NCBI GenBank assembly: GCA_963774445.1
Contig: CAVZFC010000019.1
Location: forward strand, 1,364,001-1,428,000
Direction: 5' to 3'
Origin: CAVUQH01 sp963774445
GTDB taxonomy: Bacteria; Myxococcota_A; Polyangia; Haliangiales; Haliangiaceae
Length of the DNA stretch: 64,000 bases
The notes beneath the pieces were generated by a model. It worked only from the letters and a program-made list of their open reading frames with translations, was not told where the DNA came from and made no database searches. Of this stretch, positions 18,601-27,227 are shown in pieces. A program made the position numbers and the translations under genes. How positions within the stretch are numbered: the stretch's first letter is position 1; each line of letters begins with the position of its first letter.

Positions 18601-19233
18601 GCGCTGGCCGAGCGCGAGGGCGATCGCTTTCACCTGTGCGGTGCCTACAGCAACCGGTTGTTCCTGTGGCGCAATCAGCCGGAGGCGGCGGAGGCGGATT
18701 TGCGCCGCGCGGTGGCGCTGGCGCGGGAGATCGGCCAGCCGATTCTCGAGCGCGTGGTCAGCCACAATCTGGCCGAGCTGCTCTACTGGCAAGGGCGCAC
18801 CGGTGAGGCGCTGCCGCTGGCTCGCCGCGGTCGGCTGCTGCAGGAGCGCTTCCTGCCCGCGCCCGTCGCCGACGACGCGCTGCTCCTGGCCCGCGTCACC
18901 GCCGCCGTCGGCGCTGCCGCGGAGGCGCGCGACTGGCTCGACTGGGTCGAGGCCAACGTGCCCGAGGCCGCGCGAGCGCCGAGCGACCGCGTGGTGTCGA
19001 CGCTGCTCGCGCTGGTGGTCGCCGGTGACGGGGCGATCGAGCGATGGGATCGCGTGCTGACCGACGCGCGGGCGACGCTCGCCCCCGAAGAGCTGCTCGA
19101 GGCGCTGCACTGGGCGGTTGTTGCCGGGGCTCCGGAGCGGCGCGACGCCCTGCTGACCGAGGCCCGGGAGCTGGCCGCCGACAGTCCGATCTGGCGCCGC
19201 CGATTTGCCGCGGACGCGCTGCCAACCCGCTGA
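15622..19233 (+). CDS. Ser/Thr kinase - AAA ATPase - TPR signalling protein with zinc-ribbon N terminus
   Basis: A 1203-residue regulator starting at GTG 15622. Residues 1-20 form a zinc-ribbon-like start (C4xxC7, C17). The kinase domain spans about 40-300 (GEHLGGGGFAHVY, Lys68, HRDLKPENAI, LIDFGAV, YMAPEQL). Residues about 310-460 look like a worn nucleotide-cyclase domain (VVLLAVEGALL, HYQRGFVCAF, VAHLSELHV) lacking catalytic Asp residues. An AAA/STAND ATPase has Walker A GDRGTGKS near residue 490 and Walker B LALVVDDAH. TPR-like helices fill the C terminus. This kinase-cyclase-ATPase-TPR order is common in myxobacteria. It is divergent from the PAS kinase, and a terminator-like hairpin follows. 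Confidence 0.88.
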   Translation: MPHCSHCGRRLPAGAICPTDGAAIPSVPSDPEAAPAVDGFTVGEHLGGGGFAHVYAARDGGGAEVALKIARVASPLSTERFGLEADALGRIGPPHVPALIARGQTADGRPYLALERVPGQPLSRRLEALERPMPAREAVALVDAIAAALEVVHGAGCVHRDLKPENAIITPGDQLVLIDFGAVRRPAGDAGTTTGGWVVGTPVYMAPEQLSGGAPTAAVDIYAAGVILYECLTGCVPFFGDVASVEHGHLLLRPRRPSELARVSRDLDDLVMACLAKIPARRPASAAALRQALCGVDLGALSQSASLTTTTRLGEETRPVVLLAVEGALLGPDVVDAVRAGHGLVARHYQRGFVCAFCGAEDDDPATSALGLARELVVAHGARTVAHLSELHVREGRRGRRVYGAEVDHPESWLPPRAWSGFVVTAALADALPETRPAADLPTFARAVGSSGPRQQAPLIGRDALLGAIADAARAAVSSGVPLLASVIGDRGTGKSRLAAELFRRLPAALPGARLLFGTDDLAGDGALGPRLIAAAGRQPLALVVDDAHRAPDELLDAVELATLEGDLPLVVIVIAEPRLEARRPHWGRLAHRARRFELPPLPVDDAMALAAALLIPAEYVPADGLRRLAEWAGGNPFLLSEAVARLKREGALRRRPRADSFYLDAAFLDRLPTSPAAQWIAVRELDAMEPELAACVRVCAVLGAGFDRDELASVIDCAARAGLAATAVDADAGLREIARRGLLVDEGSGRWRFARPLLRDAIYRALPAGDRTQLHGLAFDYWRRGDGAASDHGLAAAARHAAGSGHLREAAERFVALGDRRRAGHQFVDAEEAYNAALERDPEGELRWRALLGRGAVRYRIQRIDDAIADLRAARAAAPSPAAEARALLEEATALDWGEDFAASAARVDEARPRVESSADPALEVRLRFAEGRSRWRAEDPVGAAALLQEACVRARELGDAETEIIAGVTLGPALVFAGRSSEAAACFERVIALAEREGDRFHLCGAYSNRLFLWRNQPEAAEADLRRAVALAREIGQPILERVVSHNLAELLYWQGRTGEALPLARRGRLLQERFLPAPVADDALLLARVTAAVGAAAEARDWLDWVEANVPEAARAPSDRVVSTLLALVVAGDGAIERWDRVLTDARATLAPEELLEALHWAVVAGAPERRDALLTEARELAADSPIWRRRFAADALPTR

Positions 19234-19257
19234 CCGGCGAAGATCATTCGGCTCGAC

Positions 19258-19277
19258 TGTCGGGAATCTCCCCGACA
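19258..19277 (+). terminator. Terminator-like hairpin after AAA/TPR kinase gene
   Basis: A 7-bp perfect stem TGTCGGG (19258-19264) and CCCGACA (19271-19277) with a 6-base loop. A T-rich stretch TTGGTTTTGT starts four bases later. It lies 25 bp after the kinase stop. Confidence 0.45.
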
Positions 19278-19303
19278 ACGTTGGTTTTGTGGGCTCTGCT
19301 ACC

Positions 19304-20128
19304 TTGATCAAGAGCGACGTGACTTGGCTTCCCCACAGCGCCGGCTGCGTCATGGCAGTCACCATTTTTCTCGGAGCTTGTGCTCTGGAGCCGGATGTCG
19401 GCCATGAGAGCGCGGCCGTGGAGAGCGAAAACGCGCTGTCGGTCAACGCGCTGTCGGTCAATGCGCTGTCGGTCAATGCGCTGTCGGTCAATGCGCTGTC
19501 GGTCAACGCCCTGTCGGTCAACGGCCTCGCGCTCGACCAGTCGAGCACCAACCTGGCCGACACTTCCGACGGACGCGAGCTCCTCAAGTACATCGCCCGC
19601 TGCGCGCTGCCGCAAGGGATCGACCTGATTGCGGAAGTCGGCGGACAGACCTATACCTTTCCTGGCCGTCTGGGATTGGCCCCGGACTGGGCCGACCATC
19701 CCCTCGACGCCGCCGGCCGCCGGTGGATGACCGCGTGTCTCCTCGCCCACACCAACTACTTCGGGATCACGGTGCCCATCTCGCTGCGCGGCGAGCACCC
19801 TGCGCTGGTCGCGTCGGCCGACGAGCAGGGGATCTATCCGGTTCCCGAGGCGGCGTTCTTCGGCGACCTGTTCGCCGACCCGCCCTACACCGCGTCCTGC
19901 ATCGGCCCGCACCAGAGCGGCGACTCGCCGTACCTGGATCTGCGCGTCTGTGCCGAGCCGGACGGCAGTACGTCCATGTGCGGCTTCGGCCTGGCCGGCT
20001 ACTGCGACTGGTGGACGGTCTGTTCGTCGGCCGCCAGCGATGGTCACTATCGCGACTGTCGTCTCGACCACGACATGCCGCGGGTCGGCGAAGTCATCAC
20101 CGTCTTCTTGGCCGACCAAGAGCTGTAG
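19304..20128 (+). CDS. Secreted lipoprotein-like protein with NALSV tandem repeat
   Basis: About 274 residues. The start is uncertain: TTG 19304, GTG 19319 and ATG 19352 are in frame, and the upstream starts give a more normal signal length ending at lipobox L-G-A-C. The mature N terminus is six copies of the pentapeptide N-A-L-S-V. A Cys-rich domain with paired cysteines follows (TACLLAHTNYFGITVPISLR, YTASCIGPHQ, MCGFGLAGYCDWWTVC, HYRDCRL). Such Asn-Ala-Leu-Ser repeats followed by a Cys-stabilised domain occur in cell-surface proteins of Myxococcota. Function unknown; surface or extracellular location is inferred. Confidence 0.75.
   Translation: MIKSDVTWLPHSAGCVMAVTIFLGACALEPDVGHESAAVESENALSVNALSVNALSVNALSVNALSVNALSVNGLALDQSSTNLADTSDGRELLKYIARCALPQGIDLIAEVGGQTYTFPGRLGLAPDWADHPLDAAGRRWMTACLLAHTNYFGITVPISLRGEHPALVASADEQGIYPVPEAAFFGDLFADPPYTASCIGPHQSGDSPYLDLRVCAEPDGSTSMCGFGLAGYCDWWTVCSSAASDGHYRDCRLDHDMPRVGEVITVFLADQEL
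19430..19519. repeat. Six-copy 15-bp in-frame tandem repeat
   Basis: Six consecutive units of AA(C/T)GC(G/C)CTGTCGGTC, differing only by C/T at the third position and one G/C change. They encode Asn-Ala-Leu-Ser-Val. The unit length keeps frame, so copy number can change without losing the protein. A diverged seventh unit (AACGGCCTCGCGCTC) follows. Confidence 0.92.
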
Positions 20129-20138
20129 CGAGGCGCCG

Positions 20139-21355
<1,217 letters not shown>

Positions 21356-21359
<4 letters not shown>

Positions 21360-22453
21360 GCAGCTGTTCCTACAGTGAGGCCGCGGCCCGGGCGGCCCAC
21401 GCGCTGGCCGGCGAGGCGTCGATGGATCTGCGCTGCGCGCGGCTTGCCGAGCTGGCTGCCGAGGTGCTGGGTGGCAGCGGAGCGGCGATCACCGACGCCT
21501 CCCGCCTGATCGCGGCCACCGGCGAGCTGGCCGGCCTCGATCCGTGCGATCCGATCTTCGAGGCGGCGCTGGCCGCCAACGAGCCGACGGTCTGGCCCGG
21601 CGACCCGTGCGCCGTGGTCGTCGCCGCGATCGCCGGCGGCGTGCGCCGCGGCGCCATCGTCGTCGCCTGTCGATCGAGCGACCACGAGGGCGAACGCCAA
21701 CTGAACGACAGCGATCGTCACCTGGCCGCCGCGCTGGCCGACGTGCTCGGCCTGGCCCTGGCCCACGCCGCAGCCGAGTCGTCGCGCGCGGACTTCCGCC
21801 GGCACGCCATCGCCGCGCAGGAAGAGGAGCGGCGGCACATCGCCCGCGAGCTGCACGACGGCGTCGGCCAGGCGCTGACCGCGCTGCTGGTCGGCGTGCG
21901 GACGCTCGACTCGCTGCTGCCGGAAGAGGCCAGCGCTGCGCGCGAGCTGGCCCGCCGCCTGGGCGCGACCGCGGTCAACACCCTGGACGAGGTCGGGCGT
22001 CTGGCCCGCGGCCTGCGTCCCAGCGTGCTCGACGACGTCGGCCTGGTCGCCGCGCTCGAGCGCCACGTCTCCGATTTTACCCGCAACCACGGGGTCCGCG
22101 CTCAGCTCCACACCACCGGCATGATCGGCGGCGATCGCCTGCCACCGGAGGTCGAGACCACGATCTATCGCGTGGTCCAGGAGGCGCTGACAAACGTCGC
22201 CAAGCACGCGCGCGCGCGCGCGGCGTCGGTGATCGTCGAACGGCGGCCGGGTCTGGTCGCCGCCATTGTCGAGGACGACGGCCTGGGGATGCCGCGCACC
22301 ATCGGGCGCGCAGTGGTCGGGGGACGGTTGGGATTGGTCGGCATCGAAGAGCGCGTCGCCCTGCTCGGTGGTCAGGTCGAGGTCGAGTCAACGGTAAATC
22401 AGGGCACCACCATCTACGTGAAGATTCCGCTCGCGGAGACGAAGGAGAGCTGA
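21356..22453 (+). CDS. GAF-domain NarL-type sensor histidine kinase
   Basis: A 365-residue cytosolic kinase. Residues about 25-140 form a GAF-like sensory domain with several Cys residues (C4, C27, C64, C85, C105). The HisKA_3 dimerisation helix has His167 in EEERRHIARELHDGVGQAL. The ATPase shows EALTNVAKHA, EDDGLGMP and GLVGIEERV. It partners with the NarL/FixJ regulator 5 bp downstream. The ATG overlaps the stop of the Ser/Thr kinase gene. Confidence 0.9.
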
Positions 22454-22457
22454 CGCA

Positions 22458-23123
22458 ATGGGACGTATCCGGGTACTACTGGCCGACGATCACGCGATCT
22501 TGCGCTCGGGGGTGCGGCTGCACCTGGCGGGCGAGCCCGACATCGACGTGGTCGCCGAGGCCGAAGATGGCGCACTGGCGGTAAAGCGCACGGCCGAGAC
22601 TCAGCCAGACGTAGCGATCCTGGACATCACCATGCCGGGCACCAGCGGCATCGAGGTGATCGATCGGGTGCGCCAGGTCAGCCCCAAGACCCGCGTGCTG
22701 ATCCTGACGATGCACGACGATCCGGCCTACCTGCGCGCGGCGCTGGCGGCGGGCGCAGCCGGCTACATGGTCAAGACCGGCGCCGACACCGAGCTGTTGG
22801 CCGCGATCCGCGCAGTGCACCGCGGTAAGTCGTACGTGTCGGTGTCGCTGTCGGACTCGTCGCTCGACAAGGTGCTGGCCGAGCGGCATCAGGGCGGGGA
22901 GGGCAACGTGGGCATTCTCAGCGAGCGCGAGCGCCAGGTGCTGACCATGGTCGCTTACGGCCACACCTACAAGGAGATCGCCGACGAGCTCAGCGTCAGC
23001 GTCAAGACCGTCGAGACCTACCGCACGCGCCTGGGCGAGAAGCTGGGGCTGCGCAGCCGGGTCGATCTGGTCCGCTACGCGCTGGAGAACGAGCTGCTGG
23101 TGCGCGAGGGAGTCGCCGAGTGA
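22458..23123 (+). CDS. NarL/FixJ-family response regulator
   Basis: A 221-residue DNA-binding response regulator. The receiver has acidic pair D10-D11, phosphoacceptor D56 in AILDITMPG, a Thr switch in LILTMHDD and Lys in GYMVKTGAD. The LuxR-type helix-turn-helix is at the C terminus (LSERERQVLTMVAYGHTYKE, ELSVSVKTVETYRTRL). It is very likely the cognate partner of the GAF kinase encoded just upstream. The TGA stop overlaps the GTG of the next gene. Confidence 0.93.
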   Translation: MGRIRVLLADDHAILRSGVRLHLAGEPDIDVVAEAEDGALAVKRTAETQPDVAILDITMPGTSGIEVIDRVRQVSPKTRVLILTMHDDPAYLRAALAAGAAGYMVKTGADTELLAAIRAVHRGKSYVSVSLSDSSLDKVLAERHQGGEGNVGILSERERQVLTMVAYGHTYKEIADELSVSVKTVETYRTRLGEKLGLRSRVDLVRYALENELLVREGVAE

Positions 23124-24217
23124 GCGACGGCGCACCCATGGTCCTGGCCATCGACGACTCGGCGATGGTCCTGGACCTGGTGGAGTCGCTGCTCGGCGAG
23201 GCGGGGTTTCGCGTCGCCCGGGCGACCAGCGGCGCCGACGGCCTGCGCCGTGCGCGCGAGCTGGAGCCGGACGTGATCCTGCTCGACGTGCAGATGCCCG
23301 ACAGCGACGGGTGGGCGGTCTGTAGCACGCTCAAGGGCGATCCCGCCACCGCGCCAATCCCGGTCATCTTCATGACCGGTGAGCGGACCGGCCCCGAGAA
23401 CGTTGTCCGCGGGCTGGAGCTGGGCGCCGTCAACTACATCACCAAGCCGTTCCATGGCCGCGTGCTGGTGCAGCGGGTGACCACCGCGCTCAACGGCTAC
23501 CAGGCCCAGCGCGAGCTGCGCCGCCTGGCCGATGCCCGGGCCGAGGCGCTGGCGGCGCTGGCCAACGCGCAGCTTCACGGCAGCGAGGCGCAGCGGCGGA
23601 TGGGCGGCGCCCGCGCCGCGGCCCGCGCCACCGTCAACATCGCCAGCGCGCTGTCGGACGCGCGCGCCCGGCTCGAGCTGGCGCGGGCGCGGGTGGCCGA
23701 GTCGGAGGTGTCGGAGCTGCCGGCGCTGATCGACGAGGCGCTGGCCGACGTGGCCGCGGCGGCCCGGCTGCTCGACCGGTTGCGCGAGGTCGGCGAAGAC
23801 CGCGCCGCCACCAGCTCGGTGACCGACATCGCCCGCGCGGTGCTGCTGCCGATGGCCGACACCCTGCGCCGCCGCGGGGTCGAGGTCGTGATGGATCTGG
23901 AGGACACCCCATTGGTGCGCGACGCGGCCCGGCTGGCGCCGGTGGTCAGCGAGCTGGTGGCCAACGCGGCGCGCGCCATCGACGGCGCCGGTCGGGTGGA
24001 GGTGACGACCCGGGTCGAGGGCGGCTCGATCCTTCTGGAGGTGACCGATGACGGTCCCGGCATCCGCCCCGAGGCGGCCGCGCGCGAGGTGACTCCCGAG
24101 GCGCTGGGGCTGCCGATGTGCCGGGCAATCGTCGAGAGCCTGGGCGGCGCGCTGGCCATCGCCAGCGGCGGCGACCGCGGCACGCGCATCCGCGTCCGCG
24201 TCCCCGCGCGGCTCTGA
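23120..24217 (+). CDS. Receiver - ATPase protein lacking a phosphoacceptor His
   Basis: A 365-residue protein starting at a GTG that overlaps the upstream stop. The receiver (1-125) is complete: D12-D13, D56 in ILLDVQMP, T86, K109 in YITKPF. A coiled-coil/helical segment (130-250) replaces the usual dimerisation domain, and at the H-box position it reads TVNIASALSDARARLEL, without His. A HATPase domain follows (ELVANAARAI N-box, VTDDGPGIRP G1, and a GLPMCRAIVE G2-like segment). It may bind ATP yet not autophosphorylate, so it could act as a phosphorylation-controlled scaffold, phosphatase or inhibitor of the GAF kinase pair. Confidence 0.85.
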   Translation: MSDGAPMVLAIDDSAMVLDLVESLLGEAGFRVARATSGADGLRRARELEPDVILLDVQMPDSDGWAVCSTLKGDPATAPIPVIFMTGERTGPENVVRGLELGAVNYITKPFHGRVLVQRVTTALNGYQAQRELRRLADARAEALAALANAQLHGSEAQRRMGGARAAARATVNIASALSDARARLELARARVAESEVSELPALIDEALADVAAAARLLDRLREVGEDRAATSSVTDIARAVLLPMADTLRRRGVEVVMDLEDTPLVRDAARLAPVVSELVANAARAIDGAGRVEVTTRVEGGSILLEVTDDGPGIRPEAAAREVTPEALGLPMCRAIVESLGGALAIASGGDRGTRIRVRVPARL

Positions 24218-24250
24218 GGAACGGCGACTCTCCCCCCCATGCGTCCGGAA

Positions 24251-24266
24251 CCGATCACCCGATCGG
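24251..24266. other. Hairpin CCGATC-N4-GATCGG after signalling operon
   Basis: A perfect 6-bp inverted repeat with a four-base loop, 34 bp after the last stop of the signalling operon. No T-tract follows, so it is not a classic terminator. It may be an mRNA 3'-end structure or a protein site. Confidence 0.35.
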
Positions 24267-24294
24267 GGTCATAACCGCCTGATAGGACACGGAT

Positions 24295-24306
24295 CCGAAC
24301 GTTCGG
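24295..24306. promoter_or_regulatory. Perfect 12-bp palindrome CCGAACGTTCGG
   Basis: A fully symmetric CCGAAC/GTTCGG located 34 bp upstream of the Cys-rich lipoprotein start. Its position fits an operator for the lipoprotein-FadL pair. The regulator is unknown. Confidence 0.4.
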
Positions 24307-24340
24307 TCAGGTCGGTACAGGTGTTGCGATGTAGGTGGGC

Positions 24341-25604
24341 ATGCGTGCTCGCCTCGGCCTCTCAATCTCCCTCCTCGTCCCCTCCCTGGTAGTCGCCGGC
24401 TGCGTGGTCGGCGACTCCCCCCGTCCCCCGCGCCGGCGATCCCAACCCGGCCGACTGCGAGGCGCCGATGCCTCCGCAGGACCCGTCGATCTTCGAGGCC
24501 TGCTGCCAGGACTACGGCGGCGGCGCCCACTGCGTGCCCGACGGCCTGGTGCCGGGCGACGTCCGGGGCCTCTTGGCCAGCTGCAGCGGCGGCGGCCTGT
24601 GCGTGCCCGACCCGTTCATCGAAAGCGGCGGAGCGGTCGCGCCCCGGGAGTGCAATTCGATCAACGGCGCCGGCCGCTGCATGTCGGTCTGCGTGCCGCA
24701 GGTGCAGGACTACCTCGACATCCTGACTCAGGACGTGTGCGATGACGGCGAGCGCTGCGCCCCGTGCGTCAACCCGCTGACCAACGAGCCGACCGGCGCC
24801 TGCGACGTGGCCACCTGTGGTGACGACGGCAGCAAGGATCCGATCACCTGTCCGTATCAGGGCCCGGCGCTGATCGACCCGTCGGCCTATCCGTCGTGCC
24901 CGGCCTGCACCGCGGGCGGCGCCCACTGCCTGCCGACCGCGCTGGTGCCGGGCGAGTTTGCCAGCCGGCTGGCGTCGTGCGACGCGTCGTCGCTGTGCGT
25001 GCCCGACGACTTCATCGCCTCGATGGGCAAGTCGGTGGCCGCGAGCTGCGCGTCGGTGGGCGGGGCCGAGGGCCGCTGCCTGTCGCCGTGCCTGCCCGAG
25101 GTGGCGGCCCAGGCCGACCGCCTGCCGCAGTCAACCTGCGACGCGACCCAGCTGTGCGTGCCGTGCACCGATCCGCTAACCGGCGACGACACCGGCGCCT
25201 GCGGCCTGACGTGCGACGCCGGGCCGACCCAGCCTCCGAAGCTGTTCCCCAACTGCTGCAGCGACCGCGGCAAGTGCGTGCCGACGTCGCTGGCCGGTGC
25301 CGACGCCAGCAAGCTGGGCCAGGACGTCTGCCCCGACGGGCAGGACTACGTCTGTGCGCCGACGGTGATGATCGAGGGCGACTACGTGGCCCAGTCGTGC
25401 TCGGCCACCGGCGTGTCGCTGATCTTCGGCAGCAAGTACGCGCCGGGCGCGTGCATGCCCGACTGCCTGCCCGACGTGCAGAACCCCCTCCTGGGCAAGA
25501 ACGGCTGCGACGACGGCTACAAGTGCGCGCCCTGCTACGACCCGCTGAGCGGCAACCCCAGCGGCGCGTGCGACTACCTGCCCCCGGCCGAGCGGCCGTA
25601 CTAG
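24341..25604 (+). CDS. Cys-rich lipoprotein with three internal repeats, frameshifted in C6 run
   Basis: The N terminus MRARLGLSISLLVPSLVVAGC is a lipoprotein signal with lipobox V-A-G-C, then VVGDSP. At the C6 run 24417-24422 the frame is lost; removing one C joins directly to PNPADCEAPMPPQDPSIFEA and the rest, a 420-residue protein. The mature part has three repeats of roughly 115 residues, each with a Cys-pair signature such as CC(Q/S)D, G-x-HCVP/CLP, LCVPD, GRC-S-C-P and CAPC-NPLT. The regular cysteines suggest disulfide-bonded surface modules. Its stop lies 8 bp before the FadL-like gene, so it may be a partner of that channel. Confidence 0.78.
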
Positions 25605-25612
25605 TGGAGACG

Positions 25613-27133
25613 ATGATGACGGCTCGCAAAGGTTTCCCGACGATGGTCGTCGGTTTCGCTGCGCTGGCCCTGACCGCCGGTCCGTCGTGGGCCGGCGGTC
25701 AGTACGCCGGTGACAACGGGTCGCTGGCCGCCCAGCGCGCCGGCGCGTTCACCGCGCGCGCCGATGATCCGACCGCCCTCTACTACAACCCCGCGGCCCT
25801 GTTCCGACTGGGCGATCGCCGCCAGGTCTTCCTCGGCGTCAACCTGGTGTCGTTCGACCAGTCATTCCATCGCGACGGCAGCTACCAGCACGATAGCAAC
25901 GGCGACGATCCCGCGTACGCCGGCGACCCGTATCCGACCGTGCACAACAACGGCCCGGTGCAGCCGGTGCCGTTCGTCGCCGCCGCTTTCACCACCGGAA
26001 AGCTGGCGCTGGCCATCGGCGTCTTCGCCCCCCACGGCTACGGCATGCGCAACTACCCCGACACCGTGCAGACGGTCTCCGGCAACCAGGCGCCCGCGCC
26101 CCAGCGCTACGACATCGTCAGCCAGCAGGGCGTGATCGCGCTGCCGTCCGCAGGCTTCGCCTACCCGCTGAAGGACGGCGTCACCATCGGCGCCCGCGCC
26201 AGCTACGGCTTCGCCCACCTGCAATCGCGCCGCTTCGCCCAGGGCCTGCCCAATCGCGCCGAGCTTTCCGACCGCGACACCGACGCGACCATCGACGTCG
26301 CCGACAACAAGATCATCACCTGGGGGGCCGGCATCCACGTCCACACCTCGCCCGACTGGGAGCTCGGTGCCAGCTACAGCGCGCCGATCGAGATCCACGC
26401 CCGCGGCACCGCCGACATCGAGCTCGGCGATCTCTTGCGCAACATCATGCCCGGCGAGGAGACCCAGATCGTCCCGGTCCCGGACACCATGGCCCAGTGC
26501 GCCCCCGGCGGTGCCGTCGGCGCCATCAAGACCTGCCTGGACATGGCCCTGCCGCAGACCGCCCAGGCGGGCGTGCGCTGGATCTCCCGCGACGAAGCTG
26601 GCCGCGAGCTCGGTGACCTCGAGATCGACGTGCGCTGGGAAAACTGGTCCGCCGTCGACCGCCTCGTCGCCGTGATGGACGGCCAGAACAGCACCGTCGC
26701 CCAACCGGTCAACCCGTCCGACGTCCGCCACGGATTCGAAGACGTCTACTCCGCGCGCCTCGGAGGCACCCGCGTCTTCGGCGACGACCGGCAGTACATG
26801 GCCAGCGTCGGCTTCGGCTACGAGACGGCCGCCGCCCCGGTCAGCTGGACCCGCCTCGACGTCGACACCGCCCCCCGCTTCTCCGCCGCCGGCGGCCTCA
26901 GCCTCGACCTCGGCACCTACCGCCTAGACGCCGGCGTCGCCATCGTCGACCCCGCCGACCGCCACGTCTACGACACCCCCGTTGACAACCAGTCCAGCAC
27001 CACCGCCCGCGTCCAACCCGACGTCCCCGTCCCCCTCTCCGCCCCCGACGCCCAGCCCTACCACCCCTTCAACGCCGGCCAGTACGCCACCCGCTACCTC
27101 ATCGCCACCTTCGGCCTAACCGCCACTTGGTAG
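25613..27133 (+). CDS. OMPP1/FadL/TodX-family outer-membrane transporter
   Basis: About 506 residues. A signal peptide (FAALALTAGPSWA) precedes the FadL hallmark N-terminal hatch (NGSLAAQRAGAFTARADDPT, then ALYYNPAALFRLG). Alternating barrel strands follow and the protein ends with a Trp (FGLTATW), typical for insertion by the BAM machinery. Family members move long-chain fatty acids or other hydrophobic compounds through the outer membrane. ATG 25613 or 25616 follows GGAG. It is the second gene of a pair with the Cys-rich lipoprotein. The FadJ-like gene at 42 kb could act later in the same lipid use, but that link is only thematic. Confidence 0.88.
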   Translation: MMTARKGFPTMVVGFAALALTAGPSWAGGQYAGDNGSLAAQRAGAFTARADDPTALYYNPAALFRLGDRRQVFLGVNLVSFDQSFHRDGSYQHDSNGDDPAYAGDPYPTVHNNGPVQPVPFVAAAFTTGKLALAIGVFAPHGYGMRNYPDTVQTVSGNQAPAPQRYDIVSQQGVIALPSAGFAYPLKDGVTIGARASYGFAHLQSRRFAQGLPNRAELSDRDTDATIDVADNKIITWGAGIHVHTSPDWELGASYSAPIEIHARGTADIELGDLLRNIMPGEETQIVPVPDTMAQCAPGGAVGAIKTCLDMALPQTAQAGVRWISRDEAGRELGDLEIDVRWENWSAVDRLVAVMDGQNSTVAQPVNPSDVRHGFEDVYSARLGGTRVFGDDRQYMASVGFGYETAAAPVSWTRLDVDTAPRFSAAGGLSLDLGTYRLDAGVAIVDPADRHVYDTPVDNQSSTTARVQPDVPVPLSAPDAQPYHPFNAGQYATRYLIATFGLTATW

Positions 27134-27227
27134 GGGACGCTCGTTAGTTTTTCACTTTTTTCTCCCGCAATTCCCGCCATATACCTGACCCCCAGTCGCA
27201 CCCCCGGCCACCGTCGTAGGCTGCGGC

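Noticed and set aside
24251..24266. Rho-independent terminator
   Set aside because: Stem is only 6 bp and no T-run follows, so kept only as a hairpin.
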